Shown: piece by piece, positions 15,201 to 30,100 of the stretch | How positions within the stretch are numbered: position 1 is the first letter of the stretch | Layout of the letters: every line of letters begins with the position of its first letter | Position numbers and translations under genes: made by a program | NCBI GenBank assembly: GCA_000507305.1 | Contig: DF241059.1 | Span: 1-64,000, forward strand | Source: Breviolum minutum Mf 1.05b.01 | Lineage: Eukaryota > Sar > Dinophyceae > Suessiales > Symbiodiniaceae | Direction of reading: 5' to 3' | Length of the DNA stretch: 64,000 nucleotides | The notes under the pieces: model-generated | What the model was told of the DNA's origin: nothing | Database searches by the model: none | The model's input: only the letters and a program-made list of their open reading frames with translations

Positions 15201-18200
15201 TGGTTGTTTCAAGTGGATGATTCCAAATCATTACATTAAAGAAAATGGTTGTTTCACCATTTCCATCCATTTAAAACTCGTTGTTTAGCCAGGTAGTCAT
15301 GCTTTGGAGTAATCCAACTGAAACATTCACTTTCTGTGTTGGAAAAAAACGATTGATTCGACTTTGGTCCGAACAGTGCAGCTTTTTCCAGAAGTTGATT
15401 CGTTGTGACGCGAAAGGACCCGACATGTCGATTCAATGAAGCGGCAATTTGTTTTTGTTTTAAACTGGTCACTGGTTGATTATGACAGGAAGTGGCAGGT
15501 TTTAGATGATATGTGCTATTTAGTTGATATAATTACGTTGATTCAACACTTTTCAAAGATCTGAAAAGCTGACACTTTTCAGACCTTTGAAGATCTTTTG
15601 CTTAAAAAGAAATTTACACTCCACCCACTCACCCTGGACCACCACCCACTCATGACCTGGATTACATCGGAAACAACGAGGCTATGTGACGGTGCCCAAC
15701 ACAAACATCCACGACAAGCAACTCTATAAAATTCGCAGTAAGAATTGCAAAGGTTGGGGTCCTTATTCTTCGGACGCTCGGATATCTCGGATTGTTTCGG
15801 AGGTTATGAAGCAACCAAAATCAGCTGTTCGGGGCGCACTTGGGGGCATTGGAGGAAGGTGATAAAGGCATCTACCTGCCGAGGAAGAGTTGATGTCATT
15901 TCTCAATCATGTCCGTGGAATCTGACTTATTTCCTGAAAAAAAAAACACACACATACACACCTCACCGGAGGTTGTTTATGATGTTACTATTTTTGGAAG
16001 ACTTAATATACACGTTTCTTTGAAGGTCCAAGATGAATGGTTTGGAAAAAGATAATTCAACTTCAAAAGGTTGGCTTAATTATAAGTATATCATAGTATA
16101 TCCAAAACGGCCATCCGAATGTTGTTCTTGCGAAAATGTCATTCCATCAATCTTCTTTTAAACAAGCACCATTTTGCTGCATGTTGATGTTGTTTTTCCT
16201 ACAATGGTGTATTTTTTTCACCATCCGACCAATTGTTGAGATCATCTTCAACAAAAAAAGTGACTCCAAAGAATCCCCTGCAGGATGAGGTCAACCTAAT
16301 AACCATAGAAGCTACGAAGCTAACCCAATCCCCAACCAAGCCATCCCCCAAGTCATCCAGGGAAACATCCCTAAACAATCGGCCCCTAAGGATGTGGAAG
16401 CTGTTGTCATCTCGCCACCAGCACAAGTATGTGGTCAATGGACATTTGATTCGAGCTGGCAGTATCCTATCAGCACGGTTCGTTGGGTTCGTTATTTTCG
16501 CACAGATGATTTGTTTCCAATCAGAATGGCAATACCAATTTATCAATGGAACTTTAATATTACATTGATGCATCAACATGATCATGATGAAATATGGTGA
16601 AGCCACCTGGGACTGACTCTCTCCAGCACAAATTATGTGAAGATACAACATCCAAATGCCTCTAACTTCCAGGATTTCAGCCGGAGAATACTGCAGTTAT
16701 GAATTGGCTGGCCAAATTTTCATATTAGTGCAGCAGTGCATTTTTTGTTTGCCAAAGGTTTTTTTCCATATATAGTCAACGTAACAGATAACCCCCCCGG
16801 TCAAACGATTTTTTGTTACCGCTCCTCGCAACTTTGATGGGATATAGTCGCTCCTGAAAGCCATTACCTTTAAACACCCCCAATTTCGGTGATGCGCCGG
16901 ATGGGATCGTCTTCCAATTTCTGGCACCATTTTTTTTTCTAAGGGGTTATATGTTAATTGTTAAACTTTCGGGGGGGTGAAACGGATGGACTGCTTAGAT
17001 CTACCAGAAATCCCCCCCGGAGAAATCCCAGAATTTCCAGGTTCGGTTTCAGTTGAAGGTAGCTCCAATGGATGAATCCCAGTGTTGGTTGGATGGGAAT
17101 CCCATCCGGGCGTTTCCCGGTTAGCGTAGGGAAGTTGTGTAGGGAAATGTGAAATGCATGTATTTATCCACCATAAACTCATAGCTTCAATTTTTTACTA
17201 CTCATTCCAAATACTGAAATTGGCTAAAAACACCTCATTCCCTATGAGGGGCCCACCACTAAACTTCAAACTGGAATCATCATAAATCCATAGCTGGCAC
17301 ATCATTGGCCCATCATTGGCACATCATTGGCCCATCCATTGATCATTTGTACCTCAAAAATGACCAGTTTTCAATGAATTGATCAAGTTGTTGTACCATT
17401 AAGAAAAGGTCCCCACCAGGTGGTCCCCTTTTGCCGATCGTTGTTTAAATGGAGCGACATGGGACCCCTATAAATGGCCTTGAAATAAATAGGCTTCACT
17501 GGGTTTTGAACTCACCCTACTTCTAGGGGCCCCATTTCACCCCATTTATAACTGGTTTTTTGGGCCTACCTTGCATAAACATAGTTTCAACCCAAATGGA
17601 ATAAGGGAATCTTCATCCCCATAAATCCCATATAAATCCATAGCTTCCTCATTCCGGAAAAAGGGCCATCGTTTCAACTGTTTGGATCAAAATGACCATG
17701 GCTCAAGTATCCGGCTAGTTTTTTTTTCGTGGCTCAAAATTGGATCAAAAACGACTCCTTATGGTAAGCGGGACCCATACCATTCCCATATCTTTAGGGA
17801 TTCGAAAATGGGAATAGTATGGGTTTCATAGGTGTCCATTTTATTGGGAGTCCCTGGAAGCACCATAGTCCTCCTACTTGAAGTACCCATATCGTTTTCA
17901 GACCAGTCCCATTATTGGAATCACCGATGAAATCCTTATAAATATTCCTGCCTGAATTTGGACCTTTACAACAAGCCATGGGAATATTATGGGGGGTTCA
18001 AAAAATCCCATTTATTGGGGGAATCTTTATCCCCATAAATCCCATATATAGATTCCCTAGCTTCCCTCAAAACAGAGGCAGGTTTCAACTTGAAGGTGGA
18101 TTTCTTTTGAAATCCCATACCTTGGGAGTACCCAAGAAGCCAAGGTGCTTCATCCCCCATAAATATGGCAAGGACCGTATGGGGAAGTCGTTCATGACCA

Positions 18201-21200
18201 TTTTGCGAATAGTATGGGGTGGTTTTCAAACAAACAGAATCTCCATGGTTTTGGGGGGGGAAATTCCCTACAAATCATTTTTGGGATCAACCATGAATAT
18301 TTCGGATCCCGTCATTAAACAACTAGGATTCAATGGGGAATTCCATGGCTCTCATTATTGGGAATTCCTGGAATCACTCCCTTTTTCACCAGGTACATTT
18401 GTACATCAAGTGGTCTTGTTGTCACACCTTTGAATCTCGGCGTTTTGGTCGGGATGGATTCTGATGGATGGGGACGCAACGAGTTGAAGATTTTTTACGG
18501 CTGGGAGACACAACAAAAACAACAGGGGGGGAAGAAGGGGAAGTGATGGGAAGTGTGTTTTGTAAAAGTTTGTAAAATCACCACCTTAGGAAAAAATGTT
18601 GGGTTTGATTTGATTTCTCTTTTTTTGGAGATGGTTGTTATGGACTAAAGTTAGAAGTATGTTTCAAAGGTTTCGATGTGAAACTCAAAAAAAAGTTACT
18701 TGGCTTTTGACTTCTATAGCTCAATGCACCCCATTTGGGATGCATCACTTTTGATTCAAAATCGATCTTGGTTACACATGGTTACACCCCCCGAAACCTA
18801 ACATGTCCCCGAAAAAAGGGACTTGGAATACTGTACATCTTCCAACCATTAATTTTCATTATATTTTCAGCAAACATGTTCCTTTTCAGAGGAGTAAGGC
18901 CATATTTGAAGCCTTTTTGCCCTTCAGGCCAATTTTTGATTCCTGCTTGACTTCACCATCCAACCGAGCTTATTTCGTTGTATCCAGTCGTTTCACTCAT
19001 CAACTTCAGGGGTCGAAACCTGGGTTTTGGGTCCCGGTGCTTTGAGATTCCCCCCGGTTCCCCCTTATGAAAGGGATTCTTACTGAAGGGCACCCTTAGA
19101 ATCCCAAACCACCGGGACCCAAACCAACAACTAAGCATGAGCTATATAGGGGTTATGTATAACTCCATACTTATCACGATCGGCTCGGGGCCTACCATCT
19201 ACTTCCACTTGAGGAGCTCCACTTCAGTACGTTTTGATTGGACCTTGCTGCAGGCTGGCCATTCTGGGGGAGTTTTCCTGGGAACCTTTGTTGGTAGTAA
19301 ATAAATTGAAACCACTAAGAAAGAATTTGTTAGGGAAGAATCCAAATATAAGTGACTTGACAGATTTTCATCGTAACAGGTGGGTGCAACATATAGTGCC
19401 AAATGTGAATGTGAAGTTTTTGTTTGGGGGGACAGGAGTGAGTGAGATGATGTGGAAATTGTGTCGCCAAACAAAAAAACCCAAGGTATTCAGGTTTTTG
19501 GATGCAACATGTTGGATACGAGCTGTATTTAGTTGGAACAGAAAATCGAATCAAGATGTGAGTAAGCGTTTGTTTCAATCTTATTCATATGACTGGTTGG
19601 TTTCTAGGAATGAGTTGGACAACAAAATGTTGTGCAGTTGATCAACATTCAATTGTGAGTTTCCAAGAAAGATCTCGACGACTCATGCGTTTGGGATTTA
19701 CATGTGTATCCTGGACTTCCATCAATGGGAAGCTCTGCTCTCAGGTGTGTTTTTGACTTGGTGCATGGCCTAAATCCAGTGGGTGAATAGTCGCTCACTA
19801 TAGTCTATTCTAATTTTGATGATCCAGAAACCCTACTTGTTTAACCTTCACAACATCCATCCATCCACTGGTGAATTTCCCCACGCCTTCGCAAAAAGCA
19901 CAGGAAGCGCCTTTCACAGATATTGGATCCAATTTTTCGAGGGTTCAGGTCCACGGGATGTATGTCGTTTGCACCGCTGGTGGGCAAAGAAGTGATTGCT
20001 TTTTGTTTTTCCTTAGACATCCAGTCTTACCTTCTGTGGTGTGGTGTTTTAGGTATATTTTGCGGATCCAGATACCTTCTCAACAAGTGTTTGGATGTCT
20101 AGGGAAAAAAAAATAAACCAGGAAGAACCCAAAACATCGATTTTCATGTTGAGAAAAAAAAGCTGGATTTGGAATTTTCGTTGTTTCCATTAAATCCATG
20201 GAGTTGTTTCAAAGAACGACATGTTTTGCTGGATGGGTGGCTTGACCCACCAACCCCAAACGCTCCATGTCTGGATTTCTGGGGTGTACCTACATGTACC
20301 ATCAATTTTTGGCCAAATGTAGGTAGATAGTCTAGTTTCATGGAGCAGGTAGGTTAGATTAATCAAGGCTGTCGAAAGTTTTGAGTTTTTCCCGGATCCT
20401 GTGGGAATTCGTGACTTTTCGTTGCAGACTCACTATCATTTCAATGGAAAAAACCGAAGGAACTGAACCAATTTGTTCCTTGTTTTTTGCCTTTCGAACA
20501 GATGGCAACGACTTGTTGTGATGAGATGATTGACATCCTTAGGTGCTTCGATTTCAAGGTATCAGAACTGGCAAAAAAAAAAGGTTGAATATTCAACATC
20601 CCTAAGAATCATGGGATCTCAAAACTGGTGGTTTGGAGATCCCAGACCCCTGTTATGCACATCCAAACCCCTTTGTAGGAGGGTCCAATGATTCTTAGGG
20701 ATAATCAATTTCAATCCACTTCAGCACTTTTTGAAGTCACTTGTTCCTTATCATTGGAAGTACTTATTTTGCAGGAGCAAATTGGACAAGTTGGTCCTGG
20801 TGTTTTTCTTACCTTGGGCGAACAGCTTATTGGATCCTATGATCCTCGTATGCTTTTGGGTTATGAATTGTCCCTTGGCACTTTTGCCGGAATGGTTGGA
20901 TGGGATTCGAGGTACCATTTTTTGGGAGCTGGGGAAGGTTGCTTTCGGCAAAAAAAAAATGCCTAGGAAATCCAAACAAAACGGCGTCAGCATGAACACC
21001 TGCATTTTTTGGGGGGGTCTACGTTAGTTGTTCATACTTTTGCTGCTTGCAAATGTTTAAAAAAAAACTGTTCAAAGGATCAGATACACTACGTGGGACC
21101 TGACATTTCTTGACTATAATCACCTCACCAAAAAAAAAACAGAAAAAAAAAACATCACCCTGCCAGCCAAAGGGAACACCACGAAAACCTGAGGTTTTTG

Positions 21201-24200
21201 GATGATGGTTTGGGAGGACCTTTCGAATTGGTTTTTGATGGCAAGTCCAGGTACGTTACGAATCGACTTCCCGGAGGGTGAAGAGTGTGGAGGGTGAAGT
21301 ACATGTAAGGTAGATGAGTCTCAGATGATAATGGAGCTGTTGAAGCTGATGTGTATTTCTCTTGGAAATTTCACACCCGAAAAAAAAAACAAAAAAAACA
21401 TCTTAGCTTCATGGGACTGGAGACTTTTTACTGGATGCAATTTGGCCTTCAAAGTTTTGTTTGGGGAAAAACATGTAGGCTAACATAAGTTCCAGATCCC
21501 GATGGAGCAGTCAGATACAGCACTGTCCCCAAAAAAAACGCGAGGATAAGGCGAGCCGTGATATTTTTTTTTCGGATTTGGGGCACTTAAATTCCTTGTT
21601 TATTACTATAAGGATGCTTTTGGCAACGGTACCTATCGCGGTTTCGTCGGCTATTTGACACCGTTCCGTTCAAGTTTCGGTGATGGGTGATGAAAACTTC
21701 AATCCCGTCATGGTTTTCCGTTTGAAGGTAGTTTCTCACACCCGATTTGTTTGGGGGAGATCCAATTTGAGTAAACATCTTTCAACTGGGTTGGAAGTTG
21801 GAACTACCATGGGGGAAGGTTTTGATATGATTGAAGCTACTGGATTTGATTATGAAAGGCATTGGTAATGCTGAACACACTACCTACACCCTTCATGACG
21901 ATCGTGTAGATGGACAACCTCAATCTTTCCTCCCAAAATGACCTCAAAGATAGCCACAATAGTGTGAACGTTGTGTTTTTTTTAGATCATTTGCGATGAA
22001 GATACATTAAGAGATAGTAAGAGAATTGGAGGTTTTAGTCATCAGAACATCAGAATCATCAACATAAATCGATGATTAACTCCGCGATTTACTGATACTG
22101 TAGTTTCTTAAGAAAACTTGAGTTTTCAGTGATTTACCAAGGTATATATTGTTACTTCTGTAAGTCAACTTCCTCCATCAACAGCAGGGGAGGAAGGTTG
22201 GATCCATCAACTACCATCATAGCATAAACATAGCTGGCTGGAAAAATGGACCCGGATTTTAAGATGATATTTCCTATCGAAAATGGTGATTTCCACAGGG
22301 TATATCAACACAATCCTCGAGTTTTGCATCAAGTTTCCCATTTTGCCAGGCGCTGGACGAAGACAGCTACCATCACACGCTTAACGCCTGGCCGTGACTA
22401 TCGTGCCTTTGTGCGTGCTGTCAGCGTGGTAGGCAATGGTACCTTGGAGATTCCAGTCATGAAGTTTTTTTCGGTTGGGATTCCTGAGCTACAAAGGTAG
22501 GAATGAAGTTTCCTAGTGGTGACTGGAATGCTGGGGCCCAAAGGGGGGGGGGTAGTTCCAAAGTAAAGGTAAATCGATGAATCCTTTGAAATCATCCAGA
22601 TTGTGTTAGTTATCATAGCTGATTCAGTCTTGAAGCAATCAAATCATTGTAATATGATCCTTGAAGGAATTTGTGAAGATGATTTCCATGATTTGCTACC
22701 TTAAAAAGTCAATGGTTTCCTACCTTAAAACATCCACAGGCATCCTTTTTGGCTGAATAGCAAACATGCTGGCTCCGAAAGAAACCAAGATTTCAGAGTT
22801 TCAAAGTGCGGGGGAAATTGGTGGATGGATGTAATGATGTAACAGTCAAAATCATCGAAATCATCAAGAGCACTGTTTCCCATAGGATACATGTATGGTA
22901 TGTTTGCCTAGATGTACCATCAAAATCAACCAATGTAGGTAAATACACCATACATGGATGGTATGAGTTTGTTGAAGTAAAGACTTTTTGGGCTTCAGTT
23001 TTGGATGTTTACTTCATAGCGCTTTTGGGGTGACTATTGGTGAACGTCTCCAACGTCGGCACACCCTTCATAGCCGACTGTTTGGGGGAAATGTATGCCA
23101 TGCAACTTCTATATAGTATTTGTGTGTGTGTGCGACTTGAATTTTTTGGCTCACAAATCCATTTTGCAACCATGGTAGTAGATTTATTTTTTGAGGGTAC
23201 AATCTTTTGGAAGAATACACAATGACATGGTTTCTTGGTTCTTTCCCATTTGGTTGACCTAACAAAATGGCTTTCAAAAATGAAAAATGATTCGCCATTG
23301 CACCATTCGCAGCCTTACACACGCAAAGTGTGTGGACCTGCCCCGATATTCTTACAAACCCTGGGCCTTTTCTTGCCTGAAAAAATAGGCATAGCAACTG
23401 CCATTTGGGTCAACATTTTGGCCGGTTGAACCATTCAACCCTTGTCTTGTATCAAATTTCAACAGATCCTTTGCTATCAAGAACGGCCTTATATAATTCC
23501 TGAGCTGCACCGAGCTATGACTACCGAATCCCACCAGGAGTTGTCATTTTTCCCAAAATGATGTTACACCAACTGGGTGTTTCCAAAAATAGGGGTACCC
23601 CAAAATGGATGGTTTATGATGGAAAACCCTATTAAAATGGATGATTTGGGGGTACTATTATTTTCGGAAACATCCATATATATATATATAGATAGATAGA
23701 TAGATAGATATAATATCATGCCATTAGAATGTTTTTGTTTTTTTGAAGTGAGAAGGGTGGTTTTTCTCAAACTTCTGGTAATTTCCTCCCGAACTCTTCA
23801 TTTTCCCAACTCATTTTTTGGTAAAACATATGATACATGCTGTTTGCATTCATTGCAGCTACTACACCCCTCCGAAACAACCAATCCATGGCATGTCTGG
23901 AGCAATTATAATCATCATACCATTCCATGGGACGATTGTATATTTGCCTACGAATTTACCATAAAAATCAACCATTCATGTAGGTACAAGAAACAAACCA
24001 AGGATCCTATGGGATTGTATAATAAATGCATTTTTTTTGGAAATTTGGTTCCATTTCGGTGTGTTTTTTTTGCAAATTCCAGAAAGTTCAGGACTTCATG
24101 GTTCTGTTGCGTTTGAAAAGTAAGGATAGAACTCGTGTTGCATAACCTTCAAAACACCAAGTTGATCCTACGTCATCCACTGGAAAGAGCCATAGGGCCA

Positions 24201-27048
24201 TATTAGCGTCAACTTGATGGGTTTCATGGAAGAGAAAGAAAGATCTACAATGGAATGTATATGGACTATGTTGTTTTTTTAAGATATCAACCTGAACTCC
24301 GGATTGTTGCACCGCGATCAAGAAAATTCTGTGGCCGGATCGATCGATGGAAAAACAAAACGGATTTGTTTCCAGTTTGCTATGTTTGTTTTAGGGTATG
24401 AACATGGTCACTGAGCGTTTAATGGCCATAAAAGGGGGAAGAGTTGGAACAGAATTTGCTAACCCCCAGTGATAGAAGTTAAGTTGTTACGTTTGTTTTC
24501 ATCCTACAAGTTGGTGTTCATGAATTTTCATAGTTAGTTTTCTTTCCCCGGGAATTTGTTTAAAACATCAAGCTGATAAGCTGCTTATAAAGATGACTCT
24601 GTTTATTTCTGTGTGTTGTGTGTGTTTTTGGTTGCCCGGTCTGAAACACCAGGTGATGCCAGCCACATTCTGTACTTCAAGATGGCAATGCCATTGCCTC
24701 CACCTGCATCATGTCTCTCAAAATCTTTAGGGGTCTTGGTTTTGAGACAGTCATTTTTCTACCAGGTGCTGGTTTCAAGTATCTTTTTATTTTTACCCTG
24801 ATCCTTGGGGGAAATGATCCAATTTCACTAATATTTCTTGAGATGGGTTGGTTCAACCACCAGCTAGTTTGGTTTTTAAGGTCATCTACTTTAGCAGTGA
24901 CCTTTCTACCCGGATCACTTTCCATTACTAGGAGACAAGATACCGTTGAGATGTAGTGACCGGTTTAAATCGTTTGGTTTAAAGAGGTTTCCCCAATGAG
25001 AAGCCACAACTGCCTTCATTTTTTAGGGTATTTTTTTAGATCTAAGCAATATTTTTAGGGCTTAGAACCTTCATTGTTCCATGGTTTTGGTGTACAAGGG
25101 GAGCAATGTTCATCATGTACCAAATCACTTTCAGGTGAAACCAACACCTTTAAGATTTATATAAATGGTCAAGAAATCTCTCATACTGTTGATGTTTCAG
25201 AAAAATCCAGCGATCACCACCTGGAATGTATAAAACCCGTGGTAAAAGAATGGGATAAACTACCAACCTCAACTGGTTTTCACCGCCGGATTTCTGGTTG
25301 CCATCAACAGGTGCGGAAACTCACACCTCATCCCAGCCGTTGGCCTTTGTTTTTCCTTGGAAAAAGTCTTGGGGTTGTTGGTTGTTGATGACCATGATTT
25401 AGAAGGAGTATATCCCCAGAATGTTTTTTAAATAGTTCTTAGCATCAATGTTAAAGGGGTGTTGTCAGAGTGTCATCCAACAAAAGTAGATGAGTAGATG
25501 ATATTGCATTACAGATATTTTTATAAACTCTTCAAATTCTTTTCTCCATCAAAAACATCTTTGCTTCAACACGCCATACCTGCCGTTTGAATGTCACATG
25601 CCATACCTAACCACCATGGCAGCAGCCACCCACCCTGCCCCCCAGCAGTCCAGGTAATTCTGAACGTCGAAACGGTGGCATTGAAATCATCCTTACTGAC
25701 TTGGGAAATTGGTGAAGCTACGGTCGAAGAATTGGCGTACCTTGGTGTTTTTCAGCCCACTGTGCTTCAGACTAAATTGACTTCCATGTTTTTTTTGTTG
25801 GGGAATATTTTTTGTTGCTATCAGTTAACGGTTAACGTGACCCTACTTATGTACTCCTCCCCTTGGTAACTTTTCGTTCTCATCCTTCCTTTTCGAAAAC
25901 CACCATCCACCACCCATCGAAAAAGTGCTTTGGTGGATGACTTGGGTCCTGGGGCCGAAAATTCGGAAGTTAGGACGATTCGAAGCTGCAAAAATGGCCT
26001 CCCGGTTTTTTCAACCAAAAATCTAGGCACATTTTTGTTGGAGGGGGTTCTCTAAACATTGAGGTGTTGAAAAAGCAAATTGAGTTGGAGAACGCCGCGT
26101 CATGCTCGACGTTTCGTTTTTTTGGGATGTGAAGGTAGTCCACCTGCGGTTTTGTTTCGTGATGAAGCATCAATCTTAGGATCACACACTACGTGGTGGA
26201 ACAAGCCATCGAACCTGACTTCAATTCGTGGTTGCTTGGTTGGTTCTGACTGATATGATGCGAGATTCTTTGTTGCAGCATTGAAAATAATGAACGCCAA
26301 AGGATTTTTGTCGAGATTACACTTAGATTAGTCTCAAATAGTAGCGAATGATTCTTGAATTGTTGACGAGTCTTCAACAAGTATTCAACAAGTATCATGT
26401 TTGACATGTGTAAAAACATATCATTTTTTTGCACCTAAGGGTGGAATCGCTTGGGTCAATTGAGAAATCCTAAGATTTTTTCATTGTCAGTGATCGAATT
26501 TGATAGGCCTTAAGGGATTTAAACTTGATTGTTAAAGGTGATAGTTTTGTGTTTACAAAAGGAATCCCTTCCAGTTAGAAATCAGAAAACACCTGTTTTT
26601 TTTGTTGAACTTAATCCCTTCTGTTGTTTGTGGTTGTGTTTGAAGATGTTTTTTTGTTTTCTTGCGTGGGTATAGCGTTGTTTTCCGCATTCCCCCTGCA
26701 AGGTGTGTTCTCATCTTGTTCCCCCTTTCTTGTTGAGGATTCAACAAAGGGGGAAACTTGAAGTGAACTGTCTGAATAGGTTGCCCTTGATCGAATCTTC
26801 TTACCATTTGTGTTGCGGCTTACAATGATTTCTTTAGTAAAATTGTCGAACATTTTTTCAAAGAAATGAACAACTTCAAAGACTGATTTGATACCAACAT
26901 GGAAATGATTATTTTTTTGTTATCTCGTTTTTCTTGGGGAGCAGTTGGATTCTCTTCGTACATCTTTTGATTGCAACTAAAATCCACCTGATTGGTTGAC
27001 CTTTCAAAAACAGTGGTAGCTAATTTTTATACAAACACAAAAAACAAC

Positions 27049-27103
<55 letters not shown>

Positions 27104-27104
27104 G

Positions 27105-27139
<35 letters not shown>

Positions 27140-30100
27140 TGTTGTTACATTTTTGTTCACTCATTTTTCAATTGTTGGTGAATCAACATGTAGATTCACC
27201 TCTTTTCATGGTCTGAACATGGGCTCGACCCAAGGTTTGCAGTACCCAACTCGCCTGCGGACAACACGCAGTATAGAGACTTGACCATTTTTTACCGGAA
27301 AAATGTCGGTTTTGAATTTGAACCAAAAAACGACTTTGACTCTTGGTTGTGGTGTTGTTTTGATGGGATGGTGGATCAATAGCTATACTTACCCTCCCTG
27401 AAACCATCGCCCCTGCAAATCAATGGTTGGAAGATGAATTTCCTTTTGGGATGGCCCATTTTCAGGGACTACGTTAGTTTTTGGGAGGATATATAGTTTA
27501 AAAAATGTTAATTTTGATTGAAAAAGTTATCAAGTAGGTATCAAGCTATGCACTAAGAACCCTGTTCATGGATGGAATGTTACGATGGGGTCCAGATGAG
27601 CCATGAAGAAATAGGATCGTGTTTGTTTTGGAGCGGAATTTAAAGGAGGGGCTGTCCTCTCCCCCAAAGACCAGTTGAAACCAGTCCCCCCTTTTTGTTG
27701 GAACCCACCTAACAAATCATCCCAAAAAAATCCTACAATCCCTTCAAAAAATCCCTTCCAAACTCAAACCTGCTGTGTTGAGGTTTGTTGATCACCCAAT
27801 TGGAGCCAGACTTCAAATATGCCTTGAGAGTTACCTCAGCGAGCATCAATGGTTTGGGTCTACCATCCGAGCCCTACTACTTCTGGGCTGGCTTGTTACC
27901 AACGGAGCCCTACGGTTGGTGGGGTGGAGATCTGGAGGGTACGGTTGAGTCGGAAGAAAAAATGGATGGAAAGGTGGTTAGAACGTGTTGTTTAAGTATA
28001 GTATGGTTAAGCTAACATATTTTGGGGGGCTGTATAGTTGGGGTGAATTTGGTTGTATAACTGTACCTGTTATGCGATAAAAAGTAGGTTCCGATTTGTG
28101 TAGAGGTCGACCTCAAATATTTTTTCACATGATGCCCGTAGTGTTTGCCACTTGCGACTGGAGTTGCTAAAATTCATCCACTTGCAACGGGACGAGTTTT
28201 TCTTTGAAGTGTTATTATCTTTTCCTTATGAGTTCTGACGAACTGATAAGGGTTTTAATTTTGGCCCCCCCATGTTGTTGCTGCAGACTTTCCCATACCT
28301 TTTTTTTTTCAAAGGTGAAACACGATGTGACCGAAAGGTGTTTTTTGGGTAGCCTAGTCATGCCCTTTTGTAACGAAAACCCATCGCATCTGACTTTTTG
28401 GAAGGTGGTTTTTTAAAGCAATGGCAGGATTCCCCGCTTTACGAAAAGTTACCTGAATCTAAGCCTTTCGCGAGAATAGTTCGAAAGGTTATCTTGGTCC
28501 GACGTTTCCGTTCCACAACGTTCGGTCAATTGTTCAACGCATATCAAGTACCAACGTTTCGAGGATGAACACGTTGGGATGAACATCCCTCCGAAATATA
28601 TCCCATTCATAGGATTCCCATGGGATTGGTATACCCCTGAATTTCGTGGATCTTGGAAAATTAGGTAACTTTTCGTGCCCTAAGAATCCGAAAACCCCCT
28701 CAAAAGCAGCGATTTTATCCAGGTTTCGGGCTCGTCAGACCCCCAGGCATACCCATCCTAGCAGCATCCTGAAGAACCCAAGGGGGGGGACAACATCTTA
28801 ACAAACATGACGTAAGGTTTACATGGGACGTATAGGACAGAAGGGTATCTCCCTAGCCAGAAAGGGCTGGATCAATGAAGGTTGAAAATTCACCCCTTGA
28901 CTTCACCAGGAGGGAGCACGTTTGGTGCAACGGGTGCAATCAGCAGAAGGTATCGTTACCATCCAATGGGAGTTACTCGGTTTGACATGATATATGAGTG
29001 GTCTTCACGCCACAAAGGTATCGTTTTTTAGTACGGATTTTTTGTGGGGATGATTGAAGTTTGACATAGATTTGACTACTTTTTAGAAGCGATTTGGGGC
29101 TGGAGGGATGAGGGGTATGGTCCTCAAAAATTAGAGAAAGAAGTTTGGAGAAAAATCATTAGCAACGTGTTTTGTTCCCACCTTTCACCCCCACACATCT
29201 TCACACTTGTCATCCACCCGCCTTATCCGTACCAAAAATGGAGGTACTGTGCGTACTTATAAGGCTATTTTGCGGGTTGGGTTTCCCTTACAGAAGCCTT
29301 ACGTACAGCTTATAAAACTTGGCTGTCCTTCGTGATGAGTAAATGAGAAATGTATGATCATGTTTCCTACTAAATGATGAGCAAAGGGTTGCAACAAGGT
29401 GAGGGTTGAGCACCAACCATATAATCTTATATATTATAATCTTAATATAGGTGAGTATCTTTATTTTTGGTACCTGCAATACTTGATGAATATATATATT
29501 CCTTAGGATCCATGGGACTGGTATATGTGCCTACTTATTTACCTAATAAAAATCAACCTTTCATGGATCAATAAAAAGATCCTTACATTATATCCTTATG
29601 AATAAATATTATCCATAGTGCTGAATATAACCATACATTTGCTGAATAAACCGTTCGATTTCCCATTGGGATCCTTAAGGGATCTCGTATCTCCCACCAA
29701 AACTTCCATCTCTGTTTCGACTCTGAGGTTTCCATCAGGCGACATGTTAGGCACTGGAACTCGAATGGAAGGTGTTACTACCGATTGGGGCGTTAAGGGC
29801 TACATGCACCTTGGACCTACAAAAAGTCCCGGGATTTTTGTTGGGAAAACCCACTGAGGCCTGGGGATGTGGGAGTTTAGCAGGTCTGGGTGGGCCGTGA
29901 AAAAACTGAAAAGACATCAAGTTTTGTTAATAGCTAATCAGCTATTTCATCTATTTTTATATCCCATAGGATCCATGTATGGTACATTTACCTACATTTA
30001 CCATACATTTGAATACATTTGAGCCAAATGTAGGTAAATATACCATACATGGATCCTATGGGTATGTTAGTTGGGTAAAGGAAACCACAAAAAGACATTG

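Noticed and set aside
16199..16651. 150-codon - strand ORF over the exon at 16290
   Set aside because: The + strand frame has good splice sites and FN3-like residues; the - strand ORF mirrors the codon bias of that exon.
17696..17712. CCATGGCTCAAG resembling the end of the spliced leader
   Set aside because: The upstream bases do not match the leader and no gene start follows.
30005..30030. TTGAGCCAAATG in family A, similar to the reverse complement of the dinoflagellate spliced leader
   Set aside because: Only a 12-base partial match at the palindrome centre, and other copies have AAGCCAAATG or GGCCAAATG, so the likeness is not conserved. No full spliced-leader relic was found.
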